From NCBI GenBank assembly GCA_028277945.1, contig JANQFH010000008.1:186001-250000 (forward strand): a DNA stretch of 64,000 bases, read 5' to 3'. Under the pieces are notes generated by a model. The model did no database searches and was not told the origin of the DNA. It saw only the letters and a list, made by a program, of their open reading frames with translations. Below, piece after piece: positions 28,584 to 37,771 of this stretch. The translations under genes were made by a program, and so were the position numbers. How positions within the stretch are numbered: position 1 is the stretch's first letter; the number at the start of each line of letters is the position of its first letter. The stretch is from Oligoflexia bacterium (lineage in GTDB: Bacteria; Bdellovibrionota_G; JANQFH01).

Positions 28584-30364
28584 TCTAGGGCCTCAAAAAG
28601 AACGACGTTAAAGCCATCTGGATTTCTTGCCGAGGGTACGACAATACCACGATAGTGCAGCCGCGCCAATTCTCCTATTATTTGTGTTATTGAGTAATCC
28701 TCAGAGATCAAAGCTTCAGGAGCTATATTTAATAGCTCCCTGACACTTGGTTCATTAAGATCGAGCATGTTGTCGAGTGTGACATAGCGGCTTCTTGTTT
28801 CAATCACCCCCTTGACACCATGGGCTCGCATTTCCGCGGCGATGGTCTGCCGATCGCCGCTCATGTAAAGCGCGCTTCTTCCCGGCGCTGAATAGCGATG
28901 GTTGGCGGCAATATTACCCTGCGGTATTTTCCACGAACCTGCTCGGTAAACATCACCTCTGTATTTACTTCCCTTGACAACACCTTGAACCAGCTTTTTG
29001 GTGGTATCAGGCCCCAAAGCTTGGCTCGCCCTTATCACCGCAGGCAGATGCTGCTGATCAAAGAGCTTTCTTGCCAAGCCACCACCACCGCGCCCTAGCA
29101 AACTGGTGGTCCCTCGGACCATGACCGTGCCTGACAGGACCATAGGCACCATCATGGAGACAACTGTCTCTAAAGCCATCTCAAGCGGCAAGCTCGCCTC
29201 GACAACTCCAGTTGACGAATCCTCTTGTAGTGCCCACAAATGGTAGTCTGCTGCCGCCATTTTGAGTGCTCCTGACAAGAACTCGCCGTCTCGGATATCT
29301 TGCACTCCCTCAATCATTAAATAGGCGGCATCTATAAGATGTGGCAGATCTGGCAGGGTTAAGGCATGATCGAGGGTAATCTCCACATGTTGCCAGATGT
29401 GTTGGGAGAGCCTCTCACCTAGATCGCGCTCTAACAGCGCCAACTCATCGAAGGTCTCAACACGGATGCGCGCCATGGAGCTGTCTGCTTCCAAATGGAG
29501 TCGACCTTTGGCCGTTGATTGAGCGCGTTCTGCTCGGTCAATGAGTTCGTCTAATGTCTCCTGTATCCAGCGATGTCGTATGAGATCTCGCATGCTGCGA
29601 AGCTCGTGAACCCGCCGTGAGAATGCCGCGTAGCCATAGGCAACCACCTCCTTACTTGAAGCCCGTTCCACAGCCGCCAGGGCAACATCGGTGGAGGTGG
29701 CCGTGAGCCCCAGAAATAGTGGCAATCCATGTCTGTTTTCAGGAAGTGGCAACTGAGCTTGCTGTTGAAGTTGCACAAAAAGAGAGGAGTTGTGGATCAT
29801 GTCACTAGCGGAACTGTGAGAAGCGAGATCGGAACCACCCCTTTCGTGGAGGGTGCGAATGTCGAGGCCGCTTGCAGATGATTCATCTCGAAGCTGATCA
29901 TCTTGAGCTTGCTCTGCAGAGAGGCTTAGATGTTTGTTACTCTCTGCAACTGCAGTGTTGGCTTGAAGTAGGCTGAGGCCACGTTGCAACCCTGTAAGGT
30001 ACTGAACTCTACGCCGAGCTTCCACATCACTGTGAGTCGGTGCTGAGCCTTCTTCATCCTCATCATCAAATCCACCGATCTCTCCTCTCGGGCTATCAAA
30101 GAAAGGGTCAAATCCTTCATCTTCTGTTTTGTCTTTGGGTTTTTGAGAGGAAACGATAACAATAGGCGTGTCAAAAACAATATGGACGTTGCCATCGGAG
30201 TCAACGGTCACATTTCCTGGCTCTGTGGTGTAGTCGTGCTCTCTTTCCTGAGCTGATTCAGTTTGTCCTGCATCATCTTGTGCAACAAGCTCTCTCTGCA
30301 ACGGCGAAAAAAGACAAATCGTCGCGATCAATAAATAAAGCAGGCTTTTACATGAAATTTTCAT
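28580..30364 (-). CDS. Secreted protein with C-terminal RES-type toxin domain
   Basis: 594 aa. Signal peptide (LLYLLIATICLFSPLQRELVAQ), then an acidic disordered region, a helical region (about 150-380), a hydrophobic Gly-rich segment (about 400-440) and a C-terminal 115-residue domain. This domain shows the RES signature in order: VYRAGSW (Arg), HRYSAPGRSALYMSGDRQTIAAEMRAHG (Glu) and YRGIVVPSARNPDGFNVVLFEAL (Ser). RES proteins degrade NAD+ and are usually cytoplasmic toxins with an Xre antitoxin; here the domain is on an exported carrier, like a polymorphic toxin. The start overlaps the upstream 385-aa gene by 4 nt. Confidence 0.75.
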   Translation of the reverse strand: MKISCKSLLYLLIATICLFSPLQRELVAQDDAGQTESAQEREHDYTTEPGNVTVDSDGNVHIVFDTPIVIVSSQKPKDKTEDEGFDPFFDSPRGEIGGFDDEDEEGSAPTHSDVEARRRVQYLTGLQRGLSLLQANTAVAESNKHLSLSAEQAQDDQLRDESSASGLDIRTLHERGGSDLASHSSASDMIHNSSLFVQLQQQAQLPLPENRHGLPLFLGLTATSTDVALAAVERASSKEVVAYGYAAFSRRVHELRSMRDLIRHRWIQETLDELIDRAERAQSTAKGRLHLEADSSMARIRVETFDELALLERDLGERLSQHIWQHVEITLDHALTLPDLPHLIDAAYLMIEGVQDIRDGEFLSGALKMAAADYHLWALQEDSSTGVVEASLPLEMALETVVSMMVPMVLSGTVMVRGTTSLLGRGGGGLARKLFDQQHLPAVIRASQALGPDTTKKLVQGVVKGSKYRGDVYRAGSWKIPQGNIAANHRYSAPGRSALYMSGDRQTIAAEMRAHGVKGVIETRSRYVTLDNMLDLNEPSVRELLNIAPEALISEDYSITQIIGELARLHYRGIVVPSARNPDGFNVVLFEALE

Positions 30365-31497
30365 TTTGCCAGGCTCAGAATCAACTGTAATAGAAATGTG
30401 CCGTCCCCCTCCAAGGCTTTGGCGATCTCCAACAAGAGTTCAAGCTCTTTTGCCTTTTCAGTATCTCCTTGCGCCTTCAAAGCGCTGATTCTTTTCTCAG
30501 CCTCTGCAACTGGATTGAATCCCTTGACAATACCGGCAATTCTCTCGATATCCTCTTGACTATGAGCAACAAGTACTTCCAGGTCTCCTTTCAGCTCAGC
30601 ATCGCTCAACTGTGGTAACACCTCCTCCCGGATCATGTGCGTTGCTGTAGACCACGTGAAAATGGCTTCTAATGCGGCAAAGAAATCTCGATTGACCAAA
30701 ACCTCTTTTTGAACCTCAAGCTTCAACGAGGAGAAGAGATCGGAAATGTCGAAAAGAAAATCAATCCGTTGAAAATCAGCAAAGTATTGTTCCTTGAGCT
30801 CCTTATAAATCGCCGCTGACAGTTCAGCGGGTGCAGCGGCAAGATAGGAGGCAAGCTGATTGTCACTGCGATCGAGTTTTCGCAGCAGAACATCAACCGC
30901 CTGTACGAGCCTATCCCCAGTCTCCAAAGCTTCTTTAAAACCAATAATGACCTTGCGGTCCTCTTCTCGAATCCGCCGTTCCACTTCCCGAAATCCTTCT
31001 AAGTAGAGAGGATCTAATCGGTTACCAGGCGGAGGTATCCGTTCATCGATGTCTTCTCGGGTTAGCTCTGGAATAACCGCTGATAGACCGGAAGTCGCCG
31101 ACAGGGCGACCTGTCGAGAGCCTGCAAGCAGGTTTCTCGCTGCATCAATGTGCGAGCGGACTTGAAAGGCGAGCGACACAGCCTGACGTATCTCTTCTCT
31201 AGAGGATGCTGTTTTAACGGCGTTGACTTTGGCAAAGGGAGCCTCCAACCCTTCTTTGGTACGGCGAAATTCGTTAAGGGCAGCCGTTAGTCGACGCGTT
31301 GACCTCGAGGCCCTTGCATAAAGACCCCGATAGTGCTTATGCGCTGCGGTGCGTCCCTCACTCTTAACGGTAGCGCTCCTGGTCTGCTCGTATTTAAGCT
31401 GGAGACGCCGCAGCTCACCTTCCAGTTCCTCTACCGACTGCGCAAAGGCAGGTGAAAGAACAAAAAGCGAGATCAGCAACGATTTTAAGACCGACAT
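30361..31497 (-). CDS. Secreted helical protein heading the RES operon
   Basis: 378 aa from the ATG at 31497, chosen because SVLKSLLISLFVLSPAFAQ is then an N-terminal signal peptide; a start 7 codons upstream is also open, and neither has a good ribosome site. The mature protein is almost entirely helical and charged, with coiled-coil character (ELEGELRRLQLKYEQ, KRISALKAQGDTEKAKELELLLEIAK). No family recognised. It is 236 bp after the module C kinase on the same strand, so read-through from that operon is possible. Confidence 0.7.
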   Translation of the reverse strand: MSVLKSLLISLFVLSPAFAQSVEELEGELRRLQLKYEQTRSATVKSEGRTAAHKHYRGLYARASRSTRRLTAALNEFRRTKEGLEAPFAKVNAVKTASSREEIRQAVSLAFQVRSHIDAARNLLAGSRQVALSATSGLSAVIPELTREDIDERIPPPGNRLDPLYLEGFREVERRIREEDRKVIIGFKEALETGDRLVQAVDVLLRKLDRSDNQLASYLAAAPAELSAAIYKELKEQYFADFQRIDFLFDISDLFSSLKLEVQKEVLVNRDFFAALEAIFTWSTATHMIREEVLPQLSDAELKGDLEVLVAHSQEDIERIAGIVKGFNPVAEAEKRISALKAQGDTEKAKELELLLEIAKALEGDGTFLLQLILSLAK

Positions 31498-31754
31498 GGG
31501 TAAGTATTTAAAGCACATTTAATGCCATCGAGCTGAGAGTTCAACTTTTTAAACAAAGTTCGTACCTTCTGAAACAAACTAGCCACCACAAGAACTGCTG
31601 CCACGCGTTTCAAGAACGACCACTTTGTCCATATAAGAAACAAACCGTTCACGATCAAATCAGTCGTCGAAAAGCCTTCTTGTTCTTGGTGATGGCTACC
31701 GGGACGGTTCTGTGCACCAGCCCATCCGGTCCAGACTTCACCGCTCTAAACTCT

Positions 31755-33545
31755 CTAACTCTGAGGCCGCAGGCCAATTGGAACGAGGCTAGCGAGACTT
31801 TTAGGAATACATTTCACACCAAGTCGAGCACAATTCATGAGGACAACCTCCTCTTCAAAATGGCTTGTCACAAGTATAGCCTGATCTTGAAGGTTGAGCT
31901 CTTCAATGAGATCGAGCCCGGTTTCCTTAAAGTTGAGAAGTTCATAGTCACACAGAAATAAAGCATTGTGTGTATCATTCTTCTCAACCCATGTTCTTAT
32001 GGCGTCGGGTGTAGACAGATTGTCAAGTTTGATCCTATTTCCTCCTCCGTTGCGTAATGCATGAAATCGCTCTCGCCAAATCTGATGAATCGTAGGATCG
32101 TCGTCCAAGGTTACAATGCGGGAGTCTGGCGCAACTTCAAGTCTGGGTACAAACCAAGACGGAGGACTTTCTTTGGGTAAAAGCAGAGATATCTGAGTAC
32201 CTTGTCCTTCCGTACTCTCAATTTTAAGCTCACCTCCCCAGCTTTCAGCGGCCACTTTTGCATGATAGACTCCAAGACCTAGACCACTATCCGTTCCCCC
32301 CTTTCCATAGGTCACTCCCTTTTGGCCCAGTTTTCCGAGAATGTCCGGTGGTATTCCTGTCCCGTCGTCTTTTACATAGAGACACAATGTTGAATTATTA
32401 TGTTGGAACAGGCCAATTTCGATGACACCCTCATCGGTCATTGCTTCAACAGAGTTATTTACAAGATTTGAAATTACACGCTTAAGCTCAACAGCACTGA
32501 CTTTGGCAAACAGTCCGTAGGATTTTTCATCCAATTTGGCCTCAATTCGGATTCCTGTTTTAGTTCGGAATTGACCCCGTTTTTCGCTGACGATACTTTC
32601 TATAATACTTGATATCAACCAAGTCCTTCTCATGGCTTGATTGGGCCTCTCGTCATGTTGAGCCTGATGTATATTTCTGCCCAGCAAGTTGTTGGCGATA
32701 TCTTTAATACGTTGGGACGCATTACGTATAAGAACGCGTTTCTCTTCCGGAATGTCTACAAGAGTGCCAGCCAAAAGATCCAATGCTGCTACAGGAGCTC
32801 GTATATCATGCGCGATTTGTTGAGCCACTTGGTAAACAGCTTCCGCCTTTTTTGTTTCGATCCTATATTGATTTGACTGAAGAGTTTGTTGCGCAAGTTT
32901 CCTAATGGAAGAGGTGAGAATAACAACTTCGGACAGATCACCCTTGATATTTGGCTGATCAAGGAGTGAAAGATCTTCTAAGTTGCCACTTTCAGCTGTT
33001 TGACTAAGCGTGTGTAGCGGTGCTGAGATCCGATGTGCCACTCTTTTTAGCATAAGGAAAGCTATAGCAGCGATAGTCATTAAGACAAATAGAGATACTC
33101 CCATAATCCGGTAGTATAGACCACGAATGATTCCGGTATTAAACCTCATACTAACCATAGCCGCTGGTTGTGTCTTTTCGTCGTCAAAATATACAGTGCG
33201 TTCAACGACAAATTTACTCGTCCTCGACACTTCTGCAGTTTCTGGTAAACTCTCGTAAATAACTTCTCCTCTTATGTTCGAAATAATAATGTTATCTATG
33301 GCCTCTTTTTTTATCAAGAGATTGCACTTTTCACGGATGCTGAGGTGAGAGCCGGTAAGAATTTCGTAGCGAATATTCTCGGAAAAGAGTTCTAAAATCA
33401 TCTCATGTTTTGACGCAACTAAGTTATCGAAACTCTTGTTAACCGCAAATAGAATTAGGATTCCCACAAGAATTAAACCCAATGATACTGTTATTGAAAA
33501 AGTTCTGAGTAAACTGGTGAATACAGTATGTTGACGTTTAGGCAT
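31755..33545 (-). CDS. Module C hybrid histidine kinase with C-terminal receiver
   Basis: About 596 aa, close paralog of the 13.3-kb and 45.1-kb kinases. Two TMs (about residues 18-37 and 150-167) flank a 110-residue periplasmic sensor. H-box VAQQIAHDIRAPVAAL (His about 246), N-box VISNLVNNSVEAMT, G1 DDGTGIP, G2 DSGLGLGVYHAK. Linker SWFVPRLEV and C-terminal receiver: TLDDD, CDYELL (phosphoacceptor Asp), ILVTS and IPKSL. The start overlaps the SBP stop by about 8 nt, so the two are translationally coupled. I prefer the ATG at 33545; a GTG two codons upstream is also possible. No output domain. Confidence 0.9.
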   Translation of the reverse strand: MPKRQHTVFTSLLRTFSITVSLGLILVGILILFAVNKSFDNLVASKHEMILELFSENIRYEILTGSHLSIREKCNLLIKKEAIDNIIISNIRGEVIYESLPETAEVSRTSKFVVERTVYFDDEKTQPAAMVSMRFNTGIIRGLYYRIMGVSLFVLMTIAAIAFLMLKRVAHRISAPLHTLSQTAESGNLEDLSLLDQPNIKGDLSEVVILTSSIRKLAQQTLQSNQYRIETKKAEAVYQVAQQIAHDIRAPVAALDLLAGTLVDIPEEKRVLIRNASQRIKDIANNLLGRNIHQAQHDERPNQAMRRTWLISSIIESIVSEKRGQFRTKTGIRIEAKLDEKSYGLFAKVSAVELKRVISNLVNNSVEAMTDEGVIEIGLFQHNNSTLCLYVKDDGTGIPPDILGKLGQKGVTYGKGGTDSGLGLGVYHAKVAAESWGGELKIESTEGQGTQISLLLPKESPPSWFVPRLEVAPDSRIVTLDDDPTIHQIWRERFHALRNGGGNRIKLDNLSTPDAIRTWVEKNDTHNALFLCDYELLNFKETGLDLIEELNLQDQAILVTSHFEEEVVLMNCARLGVKCIPKSLASLVPIGLRPQS

Positions 33546-35052
33546 TTCCACCTAATCCTTTTCGGTGCAATTTCCATAATTCATGAAAAAATGTCTCTCC
33601 AAATTTTGGCATGTCTATTTGCTTTTTTAAGAGAATAGGATAGTCAAAGGCCAGAATAGGGACAAAAAAATGTCTGCTTTCAAAATCTACCAGCTCTCTC
33701 TCGTACAGTTTTAGGCGTCGCAAGCGTTTTTTAGTAAACCGGATTGCCGAAATCCTATCCAAGAATTCTTTAACGGGAAATAATCTTTCAACGCCAAATA
33801 GCTTGCTCTGTAGAGGCCACAGGTAGCCATCTGGATCAGTTAGGCCTGCACCAAAAATAAAAGAGATCAGATCGAAATCCCCTGTCTTGTAGTAATTCAA
33901 TAGCAGGGCCAAATCGACGATTCGAATATCCGGAACTAACCCTAGTCGTTCTAAAAGGGAGGAAACGCTATTGATGTGTTGCTGAGACATAAAACCTTTG
34001 TATACAACGACTCGAAATTTGTGGCCCTCAAGTTTCGGATATTTTGTGACAAAGTTATCTTCAGTGATTTGGCTTTTTCTTGGTCCATAATAAGACATCG
34101 GAAGAGTACCCTCGGGAAGGAAGGTATGAAGAGATTTCTGGAAAGGCACTAGATTTTTCTTGATGGTGGATAGTGATGAAATAAGATAGCTTAAGTCGCG
34201 TCGTAGATTAGAGGACTTTAGATGGGCTCTATGTGTGTTATATAGGAAATGTAACACAAACACATTGTTGGGAAGAACCACATCAAAGCTGCTGCTATCA
34301 AGTTTGATTTTCGCAAGTTCATATGGGGCCACACCCAAAAAAACATCGAATTTGTTGGCCTCTATCAAGGTTCTTAAATCACTATAATCGTATCCTTCAA
34401 CCACAAGTTTATAAATATTTTCGGAGGAAGTTCTTGGTTCAAAGCTCCAAGTTTTTCCTTTATTTGTTAGACTTGCAGTCATTAAACCGGAGCCGGTACA
34501 ACAAAACGATTCTTTTTCGACAATGCCAAAAAGAGGATTGTTAAGAAGCTTTAGAAAAGGAGGATAGGGCCCCTTGAGATAAAATCTAATGTGTTGTTCG
34601 TCTATTGCCTCGACAGCATTGGTGCCTGCTTTGGTCTTGGGTTGCAGGGCAAGCTCCAAAATCGATCGTGAAGAAAAGTTTGATTCTAAAATTCTGAGAA
34701 ATGAGTGCTCAACATCTTTGGCAGTGATTTTTCTTCCATTATGAAAGCGTAGGTTAGGTTTTAGCTTAAAAGTGTATTCTCTGCCACTATCGTTTATGCT
34801 CCAACTTTCGGCTAGTTCAGACACAACAATACCTCTCTCATTCAGGCGGACTAGACGCGAAAATACACAGGCGCTCATCATAAGGTGCGATACCGATACT
34901 ATTTTCATTGGATCTAGAGTTTGTGGGAGAATGCTCACACCAATCTTTAGTTCATTGTAATTCGTCAGGTCTTTTGCCAGCAAATCAGTACTCAAAAAGC
35001 ATATTAAGAATAGCACGGAGAAAATATTGAATTGTTTAGCACTCTTTTTCAT
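33538..35052 (-). CDS. Module C family 5 solute-binding protein
   Basis: About 504 aa from the ATG at 35052, where KKSAKQFNIFSVLFLICFLSTDLLA forms a signal peptide (30 further codons are open upstream but precede it with a hydrophobic tail). SBP family 5 features: ELAESWSINDSGREYTFKLKPNLRFHNGRKITAKDVEHSFLRI, FYLKGPYPPFLKLL and the late DLISFIFGAGLTDPDGYLWPLQS. Closest in the window to the module E protein (shared LMM-ACVFSRLV, SLRRDLSYLI, LPEGTLPMSYYGPR). It has no permease partner and is coupled to a sensor kinase, consistent with a ligand-receptor role. Confidence 0.88.
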   Translation of the reverse strand: MKKSAKQFNIFSVLFLICFLSTDLLAKDLTNYNELKIGVSILPQTLDPMKIVSVSHLMMSACVFSRLVRLNERGIVVSELAESWSINDSGREYTFKLKPNLRFHNGRKITAKDVEHSFLRILESNFSSRSILELALQPKTKAGTNAVEAIDEQHIRFYLKGPYPPFLKLLNNPLFGIVEKESFCCTGSGLMTASLTNKGKTWSFEPRTSSENIYKLVVEGYDYSDLRTLIEANKFDVFLGVAPYELAKIKLDSSSFDVVLPNNVFVLHFLYNTHRAHLKSSNLRRDLSYLISSLSTIKKNLVPFQKSLHTFLPEGTLPMSYYGPRKSQITEDNFVTKYPKLEGHKFRVVVYKGFMSQQHINSVSSLLERLGLVPDIRIVDLALLLNYYKTGDFDLISFIFGAGLTDPDGYLWPLQSKLFGVERLFPVKEFLDRISAIRFTKKRLRRLKLYERELVDFESRHFFVPILAFDYPILLKKQIDMPKFGETFFHELWKLHRKGLGGNA

Positions 35053-35057
35053 TTGTG

Positions 35058-36374
35058 TTATGATCCTGACCGCACAGAGCTCTTTCGTTTTTGTTCGGAT
35101 AATAAATAGACAGAAAAAATAGAAACAACACAGATGATACACACTGTAATCATGGCCTCTTCAACAGAAGGAGCTCCATCTCTACATTTGCCTAGGTACC
35201 AGCTGTAGAAGCCGATACCTGCAAAAGCAGGCATATTCTGTAAACTTAGAGCTGTTGCCAATTCCTCATTGTCTACTACGGAGCATAGAAGGTTAGTTGC
35301 TAATGCGCCTGTGGCTCCGACCACAACATCAGCCATAACGGCGTATACTAAGATCATGAGGATTAGCATCGTAGGGTTTAGTGAGCTGAATGTACATAAA
35401 ATATACAGACTGATTGTAGCAAGAAGAGTAAAGTGAATTAAGAGGTAATTATTTGTACTTAATCTTTTGCTCATCACTAGCCTTGGTAGTACATGTCCTC
35501 TTACAATCCATCCTATTCCACCATAAGCAAAGGTAAAGAGTCCCATGATAAACCACGAGAATAGGCCGTGGTCCGCATTTCCAAACTGTCTACCCAGAGT
35601 GATCGCAAAGTAGCCCGCGTTTACTGCAGCTAACATAAAGGCTGATAGCCGTAAATAAATCGCCTTTTTGGCGACCATACTTTGCCGTAACCTGCTGATT
35701 AGATTCGATGTGCTTGGTCTCCCCCCACTTATTGAAGTATCACCATAAATACGAAAGTCCCTGAAAAGACGATAGAATCCTGCATACCATAGCAAAATAC
35801 CGATGATCAGTGTGTGATGCACTCCAATGGTGTGATAGGTAACAAAAAGTAAGACAAAAGCCAGCAGGATAACCAAGGCTGTGAGATATTTCCCGGCATG
35901 TTGGCTGAGAGTAAAACTTTGGCTGGCCATTTTCTCTGCTTCGTTATGTCCTTTTGATAACCTACGGATAGCATCCTGGTAGAAAGCCTCCACAGATCCT
36001 GAAATCAATGGCTTTGAAAATCCAACAATGACGCCATGTATGATAAAAAGAAGCCGAGAAAAGGTGTTCGGCATGCTCGGGAAAAGGGCCACATAGATGC
36101 CACAGGTTCCAAGGAGAATAAGAAAACCGCCCAATAGTGCGCAAGGAATTCTACCAAAACGATCCGCAACGTATCCCATTGGAACTTCAAAAATCACATT
36201 CATCAGAAACTCAATGCCCGTAAGCAGAGCAACTGTATCAAGCGGTACGTTAGCCAGCACACCAGCAGTAATACGGAAAGTGATCGAAATGAAATGAGTT
36301 GATGCGAGGTTGAGAGCTCTAAATATACCTAAACTTTTAACACATGCTTGAGTTTGTGCGAGGGTTTGATCCAT
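35058..36374 (-). CDS. Module C MFS transporter
   Basis: 438 aa, about 12 TM segments. The loop between TM2 and TM3 reads EVPMGYVADRFGRIPCALLGG, a clear MFS motif A (G..aDr.GRr). It lies 12 bp after the HExxH gene and 5 bp before the SBP start, inside the module C operon. Probably exports the modified peptide; by family it could equally export a small molecule. Confidence 0.87.
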   Translation of the reverse strand: MDQTLAQTQACVKSLGIFRALNLASTHFISITFRITAGVLANVPLDTVALLTGIEFLMNVIFEVPMGYVADRFGRIPCALLGGFLILLGTCGIYVALFPSMPNTFSRLLFIIHGVIVGFSKPLISGSVEAFYQDAIRRLSKGHNEAEKMASQSFTLSQHAGKYLTALVILLAFVLLFVTYHTIGVHHTLIIGILLWYAGFYRLFRDFRIYGDTSISGGRPSTSNLISRLRQSMVAKKAIYLRLSAFMLAAVNAGYFAITLGRQFGNADHGLFSWFIMGLFTFAYGGIGWIVRGHVLPRLVMSKRLSTNNYLLIHFTLLATISLYILCTFSSLNPTMLILMILVYAVMADVVVGATGALATNLLCSVVDNEELATALSLQNMPAFAGIGFYSWYLGKCRDGAPSVEEAMITVCIICVVSIFSVYLLSEQKRKSSVRSGS

Positions 36375-36386
36375 TATGATCTCTAT

Positions 36387-37220
36387 TTACACTTCTATTC
36401 TCTCTCTGACACCTAGCATAAACAACTTAATGTCCTTATCGAATTCCAGAAGACCAGATTTTGTAATAGTAGTAAGATCCTTTATATACTTGTTCTTATA
36501 ACAATCTAAAATACGACTGGAACTCTGCTTGATTAACTCTTCTATCGAGTGATTCGAATGTATCCGCAAACCAAGTTCCAGCATGGCCGCCTCAGCAAAG
36601 GCTGCATGATAGATACCGAACAGTGGCCTTTTCATGTTTCTCAAAGCTGATCGGTCTTCTTTTGCCCATGGATAGCGATTCACTGTGGCTTCACTTTTTG
36701 TTGCAAAGACAATAGTAAGGTAGTGATGGCCCAACTCGTGAGCTAGAATTTCTGCCCACTTCACAGGGTCATCACTATTCATTACATATTCAATAAGTCC
36801 AAAGACTTGGGGATCAGAGGCTGATTCGTGTTCAACACCTTGCCTGGGAAAACACATTCTTGGTTTGATAATTTGCTCAAATGCAAATAGTTTCTTCCAT
36901 ACTACTCCGATAATTGTTCTTGCTGCAGAGTATAGTGCTTCTTTTTCTGGATAGCGTTGCAGTGAAGAATCAAAAATAATGTTACTGCCAACTACGAACT
37001 TGCTACGTGCGATATCACGAGTTATTAGATTGCTAACTTGGTCAGTTGACAGACTAAACTTATCACGATTGAAATAGATCCAAGAGAGAGTTGATAAGCT
37101 CAATTCTCTATTAATGTCTATATTGCGGAATGCTGGTATGAGCTTAAGAGCTTGCATTCCCTGCTGTCTAAATTGACTAACGTATTTTTTTGTCAGATCA
37201 ATTGAGAATATAGAAGGCAT
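36387..37220 (-). CDS. Module C HExxH peptide-modification enzyme
   Basis: 277 aa, paralog of the 22.0-23.0 kb enzyme. AEILAHELGHHYLTIV gives HELGH at residues 161-165, and the downstream block is RYPWAKEDRSALRNMKRPLFGIYHAAFAEAAMLELGL, matching the 'RP..G.(F/Y)HA.F' block of module B. No signal peptide, so not a secreted peptidase; known relatives hydroxylate RiPP precursors with 2-oxoglutarate. Its ATG is 38 bp after the stop of the 34-aa precursor. In this module it is the only modifying enzyme. Confidence 0.75.
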   Translation of the reverse strand: MPSIFSIDLTKKYVSQFRQQGMQALKLIPAFRNIDINRELSLSTLSWIYFNRDKFSLSTDQVSNLITRDIARSKFVVGSNIIFDSSLQRYPEKEALYSAARTIIGVVWKKLFAFEQIIKPRMCFPRQGVEHESASDPQVFGLIEYVMNSDDPVKWAEILAHELGHHYLTIVFATKSEATVNRYPWAKEDRSALRNMKRPLFGIYHAAFAEAAMLELGLRIHSNHSIEELIKQSSSRILDCYKNKYIKDLTTITKSGLLEFDKDIKLFMLGVRERIEV

Positions 37221-37258
37221 TCATCATGCCAATTTTTTATTACGTTTTAGTTGCCTCA

Positions 37259-37363
37259 CTACGACCCGGTAGGTATGCTAGCTAACTTAGCACCTAGCAC
37301 ACGGTGTGATTGAAAAGAGAAATTGAAGGAAACTGTCTTTTTACTTTCGTTGCTTTTTGCCAT
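37259..37363 (-). CDS. Module C candidate RiPP precursor peptide (34 aa)
   Basis: A 34-residue peptide with a good site (CAGGAG, 7 nt before the ATG). N-terminus MAKSNESKKTVSFNFSF is basic and Ser-rich; C-terminus is LGAKLASIPTGS. It contains no Cys or Asp; Asn, His, Ser and Thr are possible hydroxylation targets. It is first in the operon peptide-HExxH-MFS-SBP-kinase, and is preceded by tandem GTTTGTAA repeats. Location, size and SD strength support a real gene; the sequence is too short for confident homology. Confidence 0.65.
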   Translation of the reverse strand: MAKSNESKKTVSFNFSFQSHRVLGAKLASIPTGS

Positions 37364-37376
37364 TTTCTAGCTCCTG

Positions 37377-37405
37377 GTTACAGATGGTTTGTAACTTGTT
37401 TGTAA
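37377..37405. promoter_or_regulatory. Repeats upstream of the module C precursor
   Basis: On the plus strand GTTACAGATGGTTTGTAAC (37377-37395) is a 6-bp inverted repeat with a 7-bp loop, overlapping a direct repeat GTTTGTAA-CTT-GTTTGTAA (37387-37405) with an 11-bp period. An 11-bp tandem spacing is typical of OmpR-type regulators. It is immediately before the ribosome site of the precursor, so it could control the whole operon. The regulator is not in view. Confidence 0.4.
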
Positions 37406-37421
37406 TTTTGTCAGTTACACA

Positions 37422-37550
37422 TTATCTGGAATCGATAGCAATTAATACCTTTTCAAAAGCAAGAGTTAGGCCAATGGGAATATCCAATATTTCAATACGT
37501 TGTAAATATATGATACTCGGAGACAGTGTGTCTGATATAAGACATTCTGT
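37422..37550 (-). pseudogene. Second probable kinase C-terminal remnant
   Basis: The minus-strand frame reads LISDTLSPSIIYLQRIEILD then IPIGLTLAFEK and stops. It matches the 25322-25438 remnant in the same frame and the DNA similarity (about three quarters by eye) extends over 37459-37590. It sits upstream of the module C precursor in the same orientation. This suggests an earlier kinase gene here was replaced or deleted when the modules rearranged. The kinase identity is tentative. Confidence 0.4.
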
Positions 37551-37771
37551 TCACTATGAAGACAGTTTGTTTGTATTTCGAACAATAGCCTCAGTAAGGA
37601 TTGAGGTAGGTTAGGCTCCATTTTTTATTCCTAGGTAACCCACTGAAAGTAAACAAAAGGTGCAGTTGACGCAACTTGGGTTGGCACCGATCTGATGCGG
37701 CGCGCCCTTATTTGATATATTCTTGTTATTTTCATATAGTTAGCGAACCTATCTTCTGGTACACTAGTTGC

